Numbered from the stretch's first letter, positions 23,311 through 37,906 are shown. The stretch is 64,000 nt of DNA from Limanda limanda (GCF_963576545.1 NC_083636.1:4282856-4346855); one strand, 5' to 3'. Made by a program: numbers and translations. Notes: generated by a model not told the origin, from the letters alone.

Positions 23311-25176
23311 ATGGAAATAAAAATGCTTGCATGTGGTGTGACAGGCGATGTGCATTCAAAAGAGAGTGATTCAAACAAAGAGAAATCATGACACAGATCA
23401 TTGGATCACTGCGCATGTACTCAAATCCCTGAATGTGCAAATAGTAAACTCATGCAGCGACTCATCATCTTCCTAAGTTCTTCGGCGTCTTCTATTTGGC
23501 TCCTGTCTTCATTATCTGTATTCTTTTTCCAGTTCTGCTTCCATTGCGTGTTGGAAACTTCATCTATGCACTTCTACTTCTATGAGCTTTTACTAAGGTG
23601 CCGTCAGGAAAACACATCCGGAGTTAAGTGCACGTCTCAAAGGAGATTGAACGTTTGGAATGTAGCTTATATTCGAATGTTCTGACTATTTCCACATTTG
23701 GAATTGACCAGCGAATATAACGTTTAAGTGATGATGATTGATTTTTTTATAACCTTAATTGACCCGTGTGCATGTTGCCCTTCAACACACACACACAAAG
23801 AGAACAGAGACGCTTTTACAGTCGAGCACTTGAGTCCAACAGAGAATGTTTCACTTGCTGGAAACCAGACTGAAGACTAATCAATCAAGCTTTATTTGTA
23901 CTGCACTTTGGAAAACAACAGTTACAAATAATTTATTTAAATTGATTAAATCCACTTAAAAGGATAATAACCCATAATAACAGACTAATGGTATTTAAGC
24001 AACTTAATCAACAATTAAAAATTCAAAGCTCGGACTACTTGTGTGTTCAGGACATTTGTGTTTGTTGTGTTGAGTTCTTTGTTGGCAGCAAATTGCTGCT
24101 TCAAGCGTCTTTGGAAAGTCTTTAGTCTCTGTGCTTGTGGACAATCCTCTCCTGCTCTTCCTGGAAGATCCTTTCAAACTCTGTCGGGCTGAATGCTCGC
24201 TGAACTCCCCTCTCGGGTTTTCTGGAGTTCAAGTTCGGGGCCATTCAAGGACATTCAGCGACTCGCTCCCCTGACCATTCAAGCCCGTCCTGGCTCTAGG
24301 TTTTGTTTTTTTGTTGTGATGAAAGGTGAAGTGTCGTCACCGTCTGAGTTTGTGCGCTCTTGGCTGCAGTTTGAGTCACCGGGGGATTAAAAAACAGGTT
24401 CTAATCAAGTCATTTAAATTAAAAATCCATATTTACCAAAAGGGCTTGACAGAAGTGTAGCTGTGGTTAAATGAGCCAAGGGCGATGTTCTGTTTTTTTG
24501 TTCCTCTTTCTGTCTTTCTCACGACTAATTTCAAACACCAACACATTCATATAAACCCGAAAAGCAGAATTGAAACTCGAGGAACAAAGAGTGTGGGACG
24601 ATTGTGGGACATTAATGGGAGGAACACGGGGAAGCAGGAGGTGAAGGGAGTGTTTCTCAGCAGCTGTTATTGTCGATATGTGATGTTGCATCATGGAGGT
24701 TGTGCGTTGCTTGTGACCTCGAAGTTTGAAACATTGCGGCCGCGCTGCCTGCTCGTGGCTCGTGAGATGCCTTGCTGACAATCAGCTGATTTCGTCTAAC
24801 TCGCACGATGTTTATGTTTATTTAAATCTGCTTCTCGATAGATGACTGGACATATTTGATGATCTCTGTGACATTTCACATAACCAGCAGTAAACTGACA
24901 ACACATAAAGTAACACACGGTTTTTACGTCAACGGTGCTACAGGACTGGACTGCACAGGAAAGATAATGATGTTAAAAATAGTTAAAACTGCGCCTGTTA
25001 TTTTTCACACATATACACACACACGCACACACACACAAAATATGGCAAGTGTGGCTTCCTGTCACAACCACAGTTTTACAAGCACAACATTACTGCTGCT
25101 CGATATACTGACATTTGAAAGGTGTCATGATATTCTGCTGTCAAAAAAAACAGACATTTTATTTGTGTTTTTGTTG

Positions 25177-25286
<110 letters not shown>

Positions 25287-25919
25287 AGCTTGTCTTTGGA
25301 TTGTAAACATGCAAACTCCGGACACAAAGGCCTCTGGCGGCCATCAGTTTCAACCCCAGAGCCTTGTTTCTGTGAGGCAACAGTGTTACTACATGTAAAA
25401 GTAAAACATGGAAGTCTGAACAGAGAGATGTGACGTATGTCTGCCAAAGCCATCAATCAAAATGAGTCAACCAACAAGTCCCTGGCCCCCGTGACAGGCT
25501 GCAGGACTTCATCATGAGTTCTTATATCCAAGTCATCCAGCAGGAAACCTCAAACAGTTTGGTGGCCAGTGGTCATGATATGAAGCATCACGCCGTCCTG
25601 ATAGAGCAATAACAGACAAGGTGGTAGAAATGATACTTTATCTCATTTGTGACACGATGGTCTTTGCATTGTACTTATTTTTGTATATCAGGATTTTTCT
25701 AGATTTCTACTTGAACGGCTGCATCCTCAGCGCAATAGTTTAATAGGTATAAACAGAATACCAGGAGTGTACAGTGTACATTAATAAAATAAGTGAGTAT
25801 TTTATTTTTTATTCTCCTGGTTCCACAAATGGACAGAGTAAAGCACATTTCCAGTCCTATCAAACACCTAATTCTGTTGGCACAGCCGTCAGAGGTAATT
25901 TAGGATCCAGATTCATGGC

Positions 25920-26015
25920 CAACGACACATGGGAATGCAGACCGGAGGAGCCGGGGATCGAACCACCGACCTGCAGGTCAGTGCACGACCTTCTCTGACT
26001 CCTGAACCACAGCCG
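25920..26015 (-). repeat. tRNA-derived SINE head
   Basis: On the minus strand, TGGTTCAGGAG fits a Pol III A box and GGTTCGATCCC fits the B box (GGTTCGANNCC) exactly, at tRNA-like spacing. CGGCTCCTCCGGTCTGCATT follows. The same B-box and tail words occur at 42685-42760. It is a SINE remnant, not a tRNA gene. Confidence 0.7.
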
Positions 26016-29000
26016 ACCTGTGTCCGCTCTGCTCTGGTCACATAGGAGAAACCTTTACCAGGAGAGACCTACACGTTGGTTTGAAGCTTTGGTGAAATGC
26101 TAATCCACTGACACATGATACAAAGACAAACATCAGTCACTCTCTGTTCTGTCAGTTACTGCAGCTGATCCACTGACCACGGAACATGTGACATGGCAAC
26201 ACTAATCAGGACAACGGATGTGATGAGCTGCTGAGGAAGCATTAGGACGTCGCACTGTTGTTCATCACATCGTTCGGCTGTTGACCACAAACTCACACAG
26301 ACTCACACAGACTCACACATGAGCCGGCACGACAACCCAAGAGGAAACATCACAGAAAGAGAAGTTTAACTGAGGCTGAGTCTGTACAACTACGCATAAT
26401 TATGGACACGCCTTACCTCTGGAGTTTAAGTGTCGCTACAAGTTTGGAAATGCTGCTGTCCCCGTTTTAGTTTGAAAACTTTCCATCACGATATAGCCAT
26501 CGCTGATTCGTTGGGCTCCTATCAAACAACCCCCTCCCAGAGGAAAACAACTGGGATTAGCCTCGGCTACCAGTGGGGAACGCAGCATGGATAATCCATT
26601 ACAAGCGTCACTGACCCTGGTGTGTTTGCTATCAGCTGTTGTACAGTTCAATTCTAAGTTTTTTAAATGATGCAACTCTTTACATGAGTAGGAGACGAAC
26701 TATATTTCGAGCGATGCCCAGTGGACGAGAGCTGGCGCTTTGAAAACACCTTGTTCAAACCAAAAAGTAGTATTATGGCTTCTAGCCTGAGAAGCTCCAC
26801 AAACAAGCATCTGTATAAGAATGATTTCGGATATAAAGTCTGTGATTTGTAGTAGTTGTTGTGTCTTTAATATTCTCATGGCTGTTTAATAGCTCAGAAA
26901 GTGCCATTCTGGTACCTGCGTGAATGTGGAAGCAATCTGGATGCTGGGAGGAGGAATGGGTGGAATGCGGGTGCTTAGACGAGGGGGAGGAGGAATCGTG
27001 CCTTCACTAATCACAACACAGATGTTTCAAGGACCCTCTCGTTTGACGGATGTCAGAGCTCATGGAGGGAAACATAAAACAATCATCTCCGCGGGAGACT
27101 TCAAGTCGTTGCTGCGAGAAGTCGGACGCACCAACTTGTCCCATCGTGTTTTCCTATTTGCTGGTGGTGGTGGTACGTTAAACAAACAGAACTCGCTGCA
27201 CCAGTTAACTGGTTACTGAGGAAACCACCGAGGTTCCCAAGAACTATCCCAGTTCCTGTAATGCCGGCGTTGTTGTGTCATATCCATGGTGACTCAGCTG
27301 GATTATCCACTAAATCTCAGGATACAGGAGAGTTTGGAGGATTCAGAAATTAAGACGGTTGAGAAAAACCGTTGGGAGACGTGGGTCGAGCTGCACGTGA
27401 AGTCAAATACAGCTCATTACATCTAAGTGCAGTGCAATCTGTGTCATTTCAAACCAATCACTGTCAGATTTGTTTGTGTGCAAAAAGGCTAAAGAAGAAG
27501 CTTTGCAAAATGTTTGGTTCTCTCCAGTTGTTACTTATCTCCTCGTGTCCTAACCCTCCTTTTCACAACTGTGTGTCTTGTGCAGGTTCACACTGCAGAA
27601 GGGGTTTTCACAAATTAGCAAGTATGACTAAATAGAGATACATATCTACTAAAAAAACAAACTTGGTCTTGTGGCTGCAACCATATATCTGAGAAATATC
27701 TCAGTGAAGAGCAGGAACATTTCTTCATGTGTAAAGTGGAAAGGTTAAATGTCTTATTTTCAGGCCCCAGGCTGAAAACCCCTTTGGTCTAGTTTCCCTG
27801 TCCCACCTCCAGCTGTAGCACTTGTGCTTGCAAATGTCTTTAACTTTGATATACTCTCTATTATATAAGTTATTCCATACACAGGTGAGAATTGGCCTTA
27901 AAAGTTAAACACACGAAAACAGAGTCAACAATCAACAAACGCTCAGTCTCATTAAATTCCGTTAATTAAAAAGTCTTTAGAGCCATCGATCCTGTCGGTT
28001 TAGAGAAGAGTAAACGCTGCTCGCACTCACACTCCGGCATCAAAGACCCCCTGGGGTCTGTGGCGGTGGGGGGTGTGGGTAAACGCTGTTCTAAATCTCT
28101 GTTGCGAATACACAAATAAACAAACTCAGACACACACAAACACACACAAGCAGTTGAGTCTCCATAACCTTAGAGGACATCACATTGACTTACATTCACT
28201 CCTGGCAGGCTCGTTTTTTGTATCGTTAACCATAACTACTACTTGCCTAATTTTTAATGATTTGCTAAAAGAAGACTGGTCCCTATGATGTGAGTGTGTA
28301 AAACGAGTGAGGCCCCCACAACATGAGTAAGACATAGACCACACACACACACACAAGCTTACCTTTCAAACCTCAGATTAATTGGGTGAAAAGGGCAAAG
28401 ATAGGAGTATATGGTTCTTCTTACACTTCAGCTGTGGCTAACAGGAAAAGGTCAATCGGGAAGATTATTTCTAATAGAGGTAGAAATAAGAGAAATGGAC
28501 CAAAATCATCCGTGTCGTTATTCTACGGGTAATTGTTCCATTTTTTTTTCACACTTCATCGTGATCAGATCCTGAAAACCACGAAACACACTCAACAAAC
28601 CTCACAGCAATCAGAACTATTGGTTTTTATTCCACCACACTATGAAAATCTGGAGCTGAGCTGCTTTGAATGAAAAGTTTAAGAGTCTCCAGAGACGTTA
28701 GAAAATCTCCTCATGTGGACACGAATACTACGTTTCACAACAGCCTGGTCAGATTTTTTCGGACTCCGGCCAAAAGCGCTGGACGGCTTCGTGGAGCATC
28801 ACGACTCGGGCAAGGAAAAAAACCCAACTCTGAACTTTTAAGATGTGGTTCCTTGGTGAGACTCGTAATGTGAACCCACGAGTGCCGACAGAGCTTTTGT
28901 GGCCTGTCCACTTCCTGAACTGCACAAGACTTTTTTTCCCCCCGATCCACAATGCAGAGCTCCAGTTTCCTTCACACTTTTCCATATTGGCTCAGCTTCG

Positions 29001-29950
29001 GTGGAGATAATCTTTCTTCATATGCACATGTCAGGTGACAGAGAAAAGACGATTATAGAAGGTATAATAGCTCTAATCATGCATCATGGATAGGAAGCAC
29101 CTGGCCTGAACTGTGCAGGGAGGTGGTGAGATGTTTAATGTTGAAATACTTTGTCAAAACCACCTCTGCTCAGATTTGACTCTGAGGACAGTTAGTTATG
29201 AGCTCAATGGAGGTGAGGAATCCCACAGTGGCCCACATGGAGAATTAATGATCTTGTTTGAGTGGAGGAACCAAACCCCATCCCCACAGGGTCACACCTT
29301 CATCTCACTCCACTGAGAAGTGAAGTTGCTGATTAACTGGACGGTGCATTGGATCCTGTTGGTGGCAAACATGCAGCATTAAGGCGTTTACTTTGGGAGG
29401 CTGCCAACAATCCGATGAACCAGGATGAGCTCCACTATCTTTACCGTGTTCCTATAGGTTTCCATATGAGCCAACAGATGCTGGATGGGCTGCAATGACG
29501 AGAAAATTCACATTCCCTGAGTTGCAGATCAGCGTGGAAAATCAAGACAGATGTCAAACTCTGACTCGCAGACCCAACGCCCCTGCTTGTGTGTGTGTGT
29601 GTGTTTTTTTTCCGCTCACTCCCTTCCACAAATATTGTTCCAGCCCCAGAGTTTGATAACGAGCCCAGCTCTGGCGCAACACGTCCTCGGGCTCAACCTC
29701 TGCAGGCGCACGACACATCGTCTCCAGTCGGAATAACGGTGCTTCCAATCCAGGCATCTGCTAAAACCATCGGAGCCTTTATCTGAACCCTGGGCTTCCT
29801 CACTGCGTCTACGTGGCACACAGGTACACACGCAGATGCCCACAACGTGCGTGCGTAATAGTTACGCGTAAAAGCGAGCCAAAGCAAAAATCAAATTCCC
29901 AAATGGATCAAATTGTGCAATGAGAAGTAATGTAAATAAATCCTACTTAC
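26016..29950. other. non-coding stretch of the lpar1 upstream region
   Basis: I see no gene. There are only scattered short open frames, short CA runs (for example near 28130 and 28340) and unique-looking sequence. Confidence 0.5.
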
Positions 29951-30290
29951 ATGGTGTATTCCAGTGAGAGCAGTGTAGGTGGAAACTTTGTTTTCTCAAG
30001 TTTTGGATCCGTGGAGCCTGAGGTCCAACAGAGTCAAAGACGCAGCGGTTTACTACAAGACTCCAAATCCAGAAAGCAGCCAGGTGTCCCTGTCATTGTG
30101 TGTCCGTGCAGCGAAGCGGTGTCCTCCTCCTCCTCCTCCTCACACTGTTTCCCACCAGTTTGCGAGAGCTGCTGTTTTTTCTTTTGTAGTGTTTTTTGCA
30201 AAAGTTGCCGTATTTAATTTTCTTTTCCCGGATGAAGACGCCCTGATGCTGCGCTGCGTCTCCGTGGCTCTGTGGCGCGACTGCTCCACC
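29951..30290 (-). promoter_or_regulatory. lpar1: candidate non-coding first exon and promoter of lpar1
   Basis: On the minus strand this block is locally CpG-rich (30225-30290) and ends at 29951 with ACACCAT followed by the strong donor GTAAGTAGGA. It has no long conserved reading frame, which fits a 5' UTR exon. LPAR1 in mammals has separate non-coding first exons, and the coding exon at 15.5 kb begins with a splice acceptor, so an upstream exon is required. Directly upstream (higher coordinates) is a GA/CT array that would form the promoter region. The link to lpar1 is inference from strand, order and splice signals. Confidence 0.35.
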
Positions 30291-30292
30291 AG

Positions 30293-30339
30293 CCTCTCTC
30301 TCTCTCTCCCTCTCTCTCCCTCTCTCTCTCCCTCCCTCC

Positions 30340-30358
<19 letters not shown>
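30293..30358. repeat. imperfect (CT)n with CCCT interruptions
   Basis: Interrupted CT tract joined through a short CA run (30358-30372) to the long pure CT array. Confidence 0.95.
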
Positions 30359-30372
<14 letters not shown>

Positions 30373-30389
30373 CTTTGTCTGCACTTGAC

Positions 30390-30679
<290 letters not shown>

Positions 30680-30966
30680 TACACACAAACACACCAAAAG
30701 TTACCAAATCTTTTAACAGTGACACATTATTTTTGAAAAGTTTAATCCCTCTGCTCAGAGCTATAAGTCAGCAATCTTAACCCAAAGCAGGTGAAACTTT
30801 AAAAAAAAAACTTCTTCTTATTTGGTTTATGAACAAAAAATATATATGTATGAAGCTGTAAATGTTGTGTCACTGAAGTCCTTTCTTTTGTGTGTGTGTT
30901 CTCAGTTGAGTTGTTCTTTCCCCCTCAGCGCCTAATTGAAAACACATTTTCTTTCAGCAACTTAAG

Positions 30967-30969
<3 letters not shown>

Positions 30970-31020
<51 letters not shown>
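30970..31020. repeat. (GA)n microsatellite
   Basis: About 25 GA units, in opposite strand sense to the CT array 300 bp away, so the two tracts are inverted complements. Confidence 0.97.
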
Positions 31021-31024
<4 letters not shown>

Positions 31025-34000
31025 AAGGGAGAGCGGGGTGGAGTGAAGCCTGGAGAGCAGAGTGACACCCAGGGACTCAAAGACATATTGTATTCCTTCC
31101 CAATTAACCTTCCCCTAGCTGTATCATTAGAGATATTTCCTCCCGTCTGCCGAGAGGAGTTCAGACCGTCTCACTATCGTCCTCAGGTTGTGAGAGAGTG
31201 TTTGGTACACAGGGACAGTTGTGTCTGCAAACTTCAGCTCCATCTGTGAGCACTTAGCGAGGTGTTTGTAGTGAGCCGACCACCACGGCGGTGGAGTGAA
31301 ATGGGCCGTAAAAGCCACGATACGTCGCAAACTATACACTGTGATATCCTGTTTCTCCTTCATTTACATATCTCATTCACACCGGAGCCTTTTGAGGAGC
31401 AAGAGACATTAGAAACTGTTTTATCCTCCAGGATCCATTAGTCTTTGCCTTGTTTCACTCTTTACGACATCCATGGTGCCATGGTGGTCAACCTGGCTCT
31501 GGCACTATACTGTCTGGTTACCCTGGTCCTTCAAAATAAAAGGCCCCCAAAAACGTTATTTACCAATTCCTTTCAAAATCCTCCTGAAAGATGTGTTACA
31601 GTTAACATTTTGTGTGTTTAAGCATTTACAGTCTATGGTTTAAGCACAGAAACTACCTAATAAAGACGAAAGATCATTTTTTAAATATAAGTACTCAACC
31701 AAACAGCTACTGGGACAAGTTATAAAAACTGCTTTTCAATGTTTTTAATCAACGAAAGAAGTTGTTGGGTCCGTAGCTCTTTTGCTTGAATCCTTCGTTG
31801 GCTGCGTAGACCACGTTGCCCACTTGACATACAATCTACAATTGCTGTGTTGCCATGGTTTCTAATTACAGTTAATCAAGAAAAATACCAAAACCATAAT
31901 ATTTACCAAACCTTGAGCAAATTATCCTGAACTTAACCACAGCCAGGAGCCGGGATGGAAGCAGATAAGTGTCACTCTTCATTAATTCAAGAAGAATTTT
32001 CCTCTGACCGTAACCCAGACAGTTATCGTGTTGTAACCACAAACATAATTACACACAAATTAGTGATAATTAAAGATAATTTCTTGGAGACAGAGTAGTG
32101 ACATATTGTGTCTTCAGCCTGTAGTGGAATGATGATCTAATCTCACCAAGTGACGTTAATGAAAGACAATAATGTAATGTCTCATATCTCATCATTATGG
32201 AAATCTGAAAATCGCACCACCCACATTGATTTACACAGTTATTGGTTCCCACTCATCTTTCTGCTCATCCTTTCTTTGAGAGTTTCGATAAGAAAATATG
32301 ATTTTTCATGATTTTGATCTCCATGAAGACCCGAAATAGACTTTAATGTTGTGCTGGGCTGTGACGGATCAGCTGGAACTACAGAGATCCCAGCGATGGG
32401 GAAATCTGTTTGCTTTGAGTGATTGGTCCAAATACTTGCACAACCGCCGAGCTACATTTGTGCTCTTGTTGTGATAGAAGCTCTTCTATTTCACACAAAT
32501 CCAACAGACCAGATTTAAAGTGTGGTGTCCCACAGTGGAAAGCAAACATCTGCCCGTCTGCCAAACAGGGAGAATCCCACCGACTGTAGGAGAGAGAGAC
32601 TCCAGCCTCACATGGCTGCAGGCGGATGCTTGTTTGTATTATGTTTATTTACCATGATGCTGAACTCTCCTCAGAAGACAGATTCTGTACATTTTCTCCG
32701 ACTGCGGCCAAAATGTAATTCATTCATGTCGTGATGTCAAATTAGAGGCGAAGAGGAGGCCGCTGACAGCTGAGTGCTGATAAGAAGCATGTTCTTCTGC
32801 CTGGCGATGACATTTGGGTTATATGTTAAGTGGAGCTGCCCATTGATATTTATGTGCGGTTCAGAACGCTGTAAGCGAGGTTACAAGCTACTGTTCCGGC
32901 CCTAGAGGAAGTTTCTCCTATGGTTGTGTAAGGGTGGAATGGCTGAATTACAAGATTATTATGTATTCTTACAAGAGCCAATTCTCAAAACGTGTGTTTT
33001 TAGTTCTATATGGTTGGTTTCTATCATCTATTAAAAGTCACTTCAAGGATTTTAACAAATAGTCACATCATCAAATGAATACTGGACCCAGGTTGTTCTG
33101 TGAGTGCATTCCACAACAGTTGATTTTCATGTGTCACACCCAAAGACTCATGGGAAGAAAACATTTTCCAAAACTTTATCTCAAATTGTGCAAGTTGCTG
33201 GAAGCCTGAACACCGAGTAACCGCCTGAGTCATTTCTCAGTGGATGCATCAAACAATTTGATGAAAATGGAGGCTGCTTAAACACATAATGAAAAGTATT
33301 GTGAGGAGATAATCAGGAGTCTGTAGGAGTCTTAAGTTTTACATAAACTAACTTTACAAGTATTAGATGGATTTAAATGTGGAACAGGTTTTCATGATGC
33401 CTAAGGCCGGAGACAAACTTGAATCTAATTCATCAAACTTAAAGATGAACAATCCATGTCAGCGGCGAGAGCATCAGACAATGAGAGAATTATTTCTTAC
33501 GGAATAAAAGAGATTGGGGATTCGTACAAGGGTGCACAGGTTTTCTTCTTTTTAAAGGAGAGTTCAATTTCAGTCGTGGAGCCAGAGAGTGAAAGAGGAC
33601 CAGGGGTGAGTTTGGGTGAAATAGAGGAAATGGAAGAAGGAGAAAAAACAAAAGTGGGGGGAAGAGAGAGAGAGAGAAGCGGGAACATAAACAGCCCGAG
33701 GGCGGAGAGAGACGAGTGGCATCACAGGGTAAACACAACTATTAGGACGGTGATGGAGGAGGTTATTATGAGATATTGTTGATGGATATACAGTACGACA
33801 CAGCCCCTATAAGACAATAACAGCGCTAACTAGACGTGAACCAGACAGAACCAAAGTAAATGTCAGTTAGGGAAGTTAAGAAACAAAACATTACAAGTTT
33901 CTGCTGCAGTGTTTGTTATTTGGAAACCAAGCGACAAATCTAACATTTTACAAGTGTCGACAATGAGACGACCTCCTGCCTTTTAACTGGGAGAGAAATA

Positions 34001-34444
34001 AATAAATTCCTTTTTTCTCCAAATGTCGCTTTGCGTCTCACTTAAACCTGCTCTCCTCTCCTCTCCTCTCTACCGTCTTCTTCTCCTGTGACTCAGAGAT
34101 TTTTATTGTCAAGATTGATTACACAGACCAGATGCAGACTGTGCACGTGACAGTACGTGCACGTGCTCAACATCCCTCTGGTTGTCTGAGGAGCAAAGAG
34201 GCGACGAGATGGAGACGACAGACGAACCACTGGTGATGCATGATGACTGTACCAGTGATGAGCTTTTTCTTTTATAATGGACCCTTGTATACTGGTCTAC
34301 TGGGTCCACTGGGTACAGGAGTGTTGTCTAATGTGGAAATGCATGAAACGTGTATTCTCTAGATTGACCATCAGAGGGCGACTCCACAGAAATCTATTAG
34401 GAAAATACTTTTTCATAATGGCTAATTTCAAGTGTTCGTCATTA
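31021..34444. other. intergenic stretch, no gene recognised
   Basis: I see no supportable exon. Near 31628 the words TTTACAGTCTATGG resemble the terminus of the MITE at 3.3-3.65 kb and may be a fragment of one. A purine-rich open frame at 33456-33782 looks compositional. Confidence 0.5.
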
Positions 34445-34895
34445 CCATAGATATATATAAAGACTAGATGTCTCGTTTCGACGGAGCCGGACATCCGCAC
34501 ATGGCGGCCATCTTGCTAGAGTGAGCCCGCTCACCCATAACATTGTGTTACTTGTGTTACTTACTTTTTAAATAACCAACTTGCTCAATTTTCCACCGAT
34601 TTTTAAACGGTTTGGTTTTTTATAAACGGCAGAGATGTAGTTATGACACTGCATAAATTATTGAATTTTTAGAAAATAACATAATTATTCATAAGTATGC
34701 ATCTCTGACGTTTATAACAAACCAAACCGTTTAAAACTCGGTTGAAAATTTAGCACGTTATGGTTATTTACCACTACCAACACAATGTTATGGGTGAGCG
34801 AGCTGCCCCCTAGCAAGATGGCCGCCATGTGCGGACGTTCGTCTCCGTTGGCCGGCAACGCAGACGAGATATCTAGTCTTTATATATATCTATGG
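34445..34895. mobile_element. snap-back MITE, 451 bp, almost wholly an inverted repeat
   Basis: The first 25 bp (CCATAGATATATATAAAGAC and on) are repeated exactly in inverted form at 34871-34895. Pairing continues inwards through GGCGGCCATCTTG / CAAGATGGCCGCC, through the CCCATAACATTGTGTTA / TAACACAATGTTATGGG words, and through AAACGGTTTGGTTT / AAACCAAACCGTTT. Only a short central loop near 34660-34690 is unpaired. TCATTA flanks both sides (34439-34444 and 34896-34901), consistent with a short target duplication. It has no coding sequence. Confidence 0.88.
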
Positions 34896-35701
34896 TCATT
34901 ACAGCAAAATGTTAATTTAGACAGCTAATGTCCCTTTTAAACTCAAATAGACTCTGTTAGCTTCGGGGGTGGTTACTGTGTGATTGACAGTTAGTACTCG
35001 CTCTTCCAAATAAGGTAATTTCTGGATTCTTAAAACCAAAATGGCAGCTCACAAACCAATGGGAGACTTGTCAAGGTGGGTTGCCAGTGTGTTCGAATAG
35101 ATCCCCCAAAAAGTCCCCACTTTACAGGTGTAAGGTTTAGTCGTCGTAAAATCCACAAACACACATAATCATAATTCACGTTCACTTCACACTTTATTCC
35201 CTGGAACCGTGTTGTAAACGTAACTATAACGACTTCAAGCCTCAACTTAACGCTCACCTTAAAACTTGTCTTAAAATGTAATGATTTATGTCATGGTCCC
35301 CATAATGAGCGTGTGAACAGATTTTCGGTCCCTACAATGTGAGTAAATCCTGAACGCTCACACACATCTGGGAGAATTTTATTTTTCATGCGGATTGAAC
35401 TAACAAGATTAAACTTGTTAATTAAGTGAGCGTTGGTAGGTGCTGGTAGTCGGGTTGTGTTACTGTTGGACGGTGTAGCTGCTGCTCCCAGTGTTCCCAG
35501 TGTTCCCAGTCTTCATCCGCTCGCTCACATCATCACCTCATTACAACCGGCTCATAAAGGCCCCGGTTTATTTTTAATATCGCAGAAAAGACAACAACGA
35601 CCAGATGAACAATTCTCTTTTTCTCCCACCAGAGGACCACGTATTCAACACTAATCCATCACGTGTGTAGTCAGTAAATACACACACACACAAAGTGACC
35701 C

Positions 35702-35724
35702 AACACACACACACACACACACAC
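35702..35724. repeat. (CA)n microsatellite
   Basis: Short CA run; another, followed by a C-run and CCA units, lies at 35846-35885. Confidence 0.9.
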
Positions 35725-37826
35725 TTTCTAATAAATGCTGTCGTGCTGCCAGGTAAGCAAACATATACTTATCACTGATAAAGAGGCAATCAGGCAAAAG
35801 ACATAAATCCACACACACAAACGCTCTCTGTCTTTCTCAAACACACACACACACACCCCCCCCCCCCCCACCACCACCACCACCAGGCCTCTTCTGTGAC
35901 AGCTGTTTGTTATTGAGTCAGTGAGGTCAGTGAGGTCTGGTGTTAGTTGTGGCTCAGTCTCTCACTGCGAACATGTCCCCTTGTAATGGAGGCGAATATG
36001 AAATCTCCTCTTTGGATCCACATCAGCAGATTATCCTGAAAACCAATTTTTATTATTACCTTTAAAGATTTTAGGTAAAAGTCAGAGATGTCATCTTGCG
36101 GCACAAAGACTGAAAATGGGGGCAAACAACCAACTTGTATTCAACGGAACCTTTAAAGTTCACCAATAAATCATAAATATATGAAGTTATTACTTTAATG
36201 AGTTTCATTTCTCGGTCGTTAGCAGTGACTCCTCGGAGTCTCGGCTGGTTTTCTGGACAATTAGTTTTTGATGAGCTAATAATGTGGCTGTAGCTTCATC
36301 GAAGACAATTAGCCGATAAAGGCAGGGTTTTGAAACCGGCTTTTAATTTCTCTCTTGATGCCAGAAGAGGAGTTTGCTTTTTGTTTGTGTTCTTAATCAC
36401 GAAACGTGTCCGACAAAAGTAGAAGCTCTCACTTCGCTGTCCTGCAAGATAAGATTAAAAATCGCACAAACATTCTAAATTTCAAAGTGCTTCTTAACGT
36501 CGCACTGGAAAAGAATAAACACTCGGACATTAAGACATTCACGTCTTCGTCTCCGTCGCTGCTAATCGGCGCCGGAGAGTTGACCCGGGAGCGAATGCAG
36601 ATTGTATTCATTTCAATTACAGGACCGAAGCCAGATGTTAGTGGGTGTTAGTGGGATTTGTGACCCGTGGAAAAGGAGCTTTGATTAGCAGATACACTCA
36701 AGGTTTGATGTATGCGTCTGTCCAACTTTTTAAGTCTTTTCTGAAACACACAGGGAGGCTGTCTCTGTTCTGACCAGTCGTCCTCACCGGGTTTTATAGA
36801 TTTGTTGTTCGGAGTCGGCGGTTCGATGCCAGATTTCTTATCTCGGCTCCACTTCGTCAAATCGCTCTGTCGCAGTAGTTTCTTTCTTTTCAAAGCCGTC
36901 CCTGACCTACGATGCTAATCAAGACATCACAGTCGGTGCATTTGTATTATGGCATACCTTCTAATTCAAAGCAGCCATGCTAGGATGCTCGCGTCGCCCC
37001 CCCCACCCCCCCCCACCGGTGCTCCGCGGCATGGAAAAGCCATTACCGCCCGACAGAAAGGCCTTTTATTTGGAGAACTGAGCTCAGGTTCACATCAGGA
37101 ACCAATTACCGTCAACTGCTTTCTGAGGAGAGCAGCTGAACACCCCCACCTCCCAAACCACCACATCTACCTTTTCTCCATCCACCCCCCCACCCGACCA
37201 CTGTCTACCCTCCCTTTCCTTCCTCTATTCGTCTCTCTCTCTCTCTCTCTCTCCTTCTCCCTCGCTGGCACCTCACTCTTAAACCAACCCTCCTTTTCCT
37301 TCCTGCCTCCGTCTCTATCTGCTTTCACTCTTTTCTCCTCCACCCTTTTCCTGCCAATTTCAGCTTATTTTCATATATTCCGTCTCCCTCTCTCCCAGAT
37401 ATTCCCACCGTGCCTCGGTGCTCTCCTAACCTCTCCGTGCCCCCCCCCCAGTGACCAGCCCTCTCTACGTTCCACTGGAGTGTCTGGTTCTGATTCCTCT
37501 CCGTGTGATTATCCATTCATTCCCTGCGACTCTTGCTCCCTCTGCCTTTCAGAAGGTTCCACATGTTCCTCTTTCCTTCGGTCTTCTTACATTTTAAAGC
37601 AAATAATGCCTTAATATGGATACAAGTTTAATCATGATATTGAAATGATTAATATTTTCTTTGGTGATTGGCTGTTTCAATAATTGCTTCAGGTTTTTTT
37701 TAGCTGATTCCAAACAGCAGGATGTGAAGCTCATCTATGCCACTTATCCTTTCCCTTGAGGTTCTAATGGTAAATGGAACCAATCCCAGCCGACAATGAG
37801 TGAAAAGACGGGTCAGTGTTGCCAGA

Positions 37827-37906
37827 TGTACGATAATAATTGCATTTGTACGATTGTTTTGCCGTCTGTACGATCGATAATGCCACAATATTCCATGATG
37901 TACGAC
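37827..37906 (+). repeat. cluster of TGTACGAT words
   Basis: TGTACGAT starts at 37827, 37847 and 37867, exactly 20 bp apart, and TGTACGAC starts at 37899. The block follows GTGTTGCCAGA and probably belongs to a degraded dispersed element. No frame or binding protein is recognised. Confidence 0.6.
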
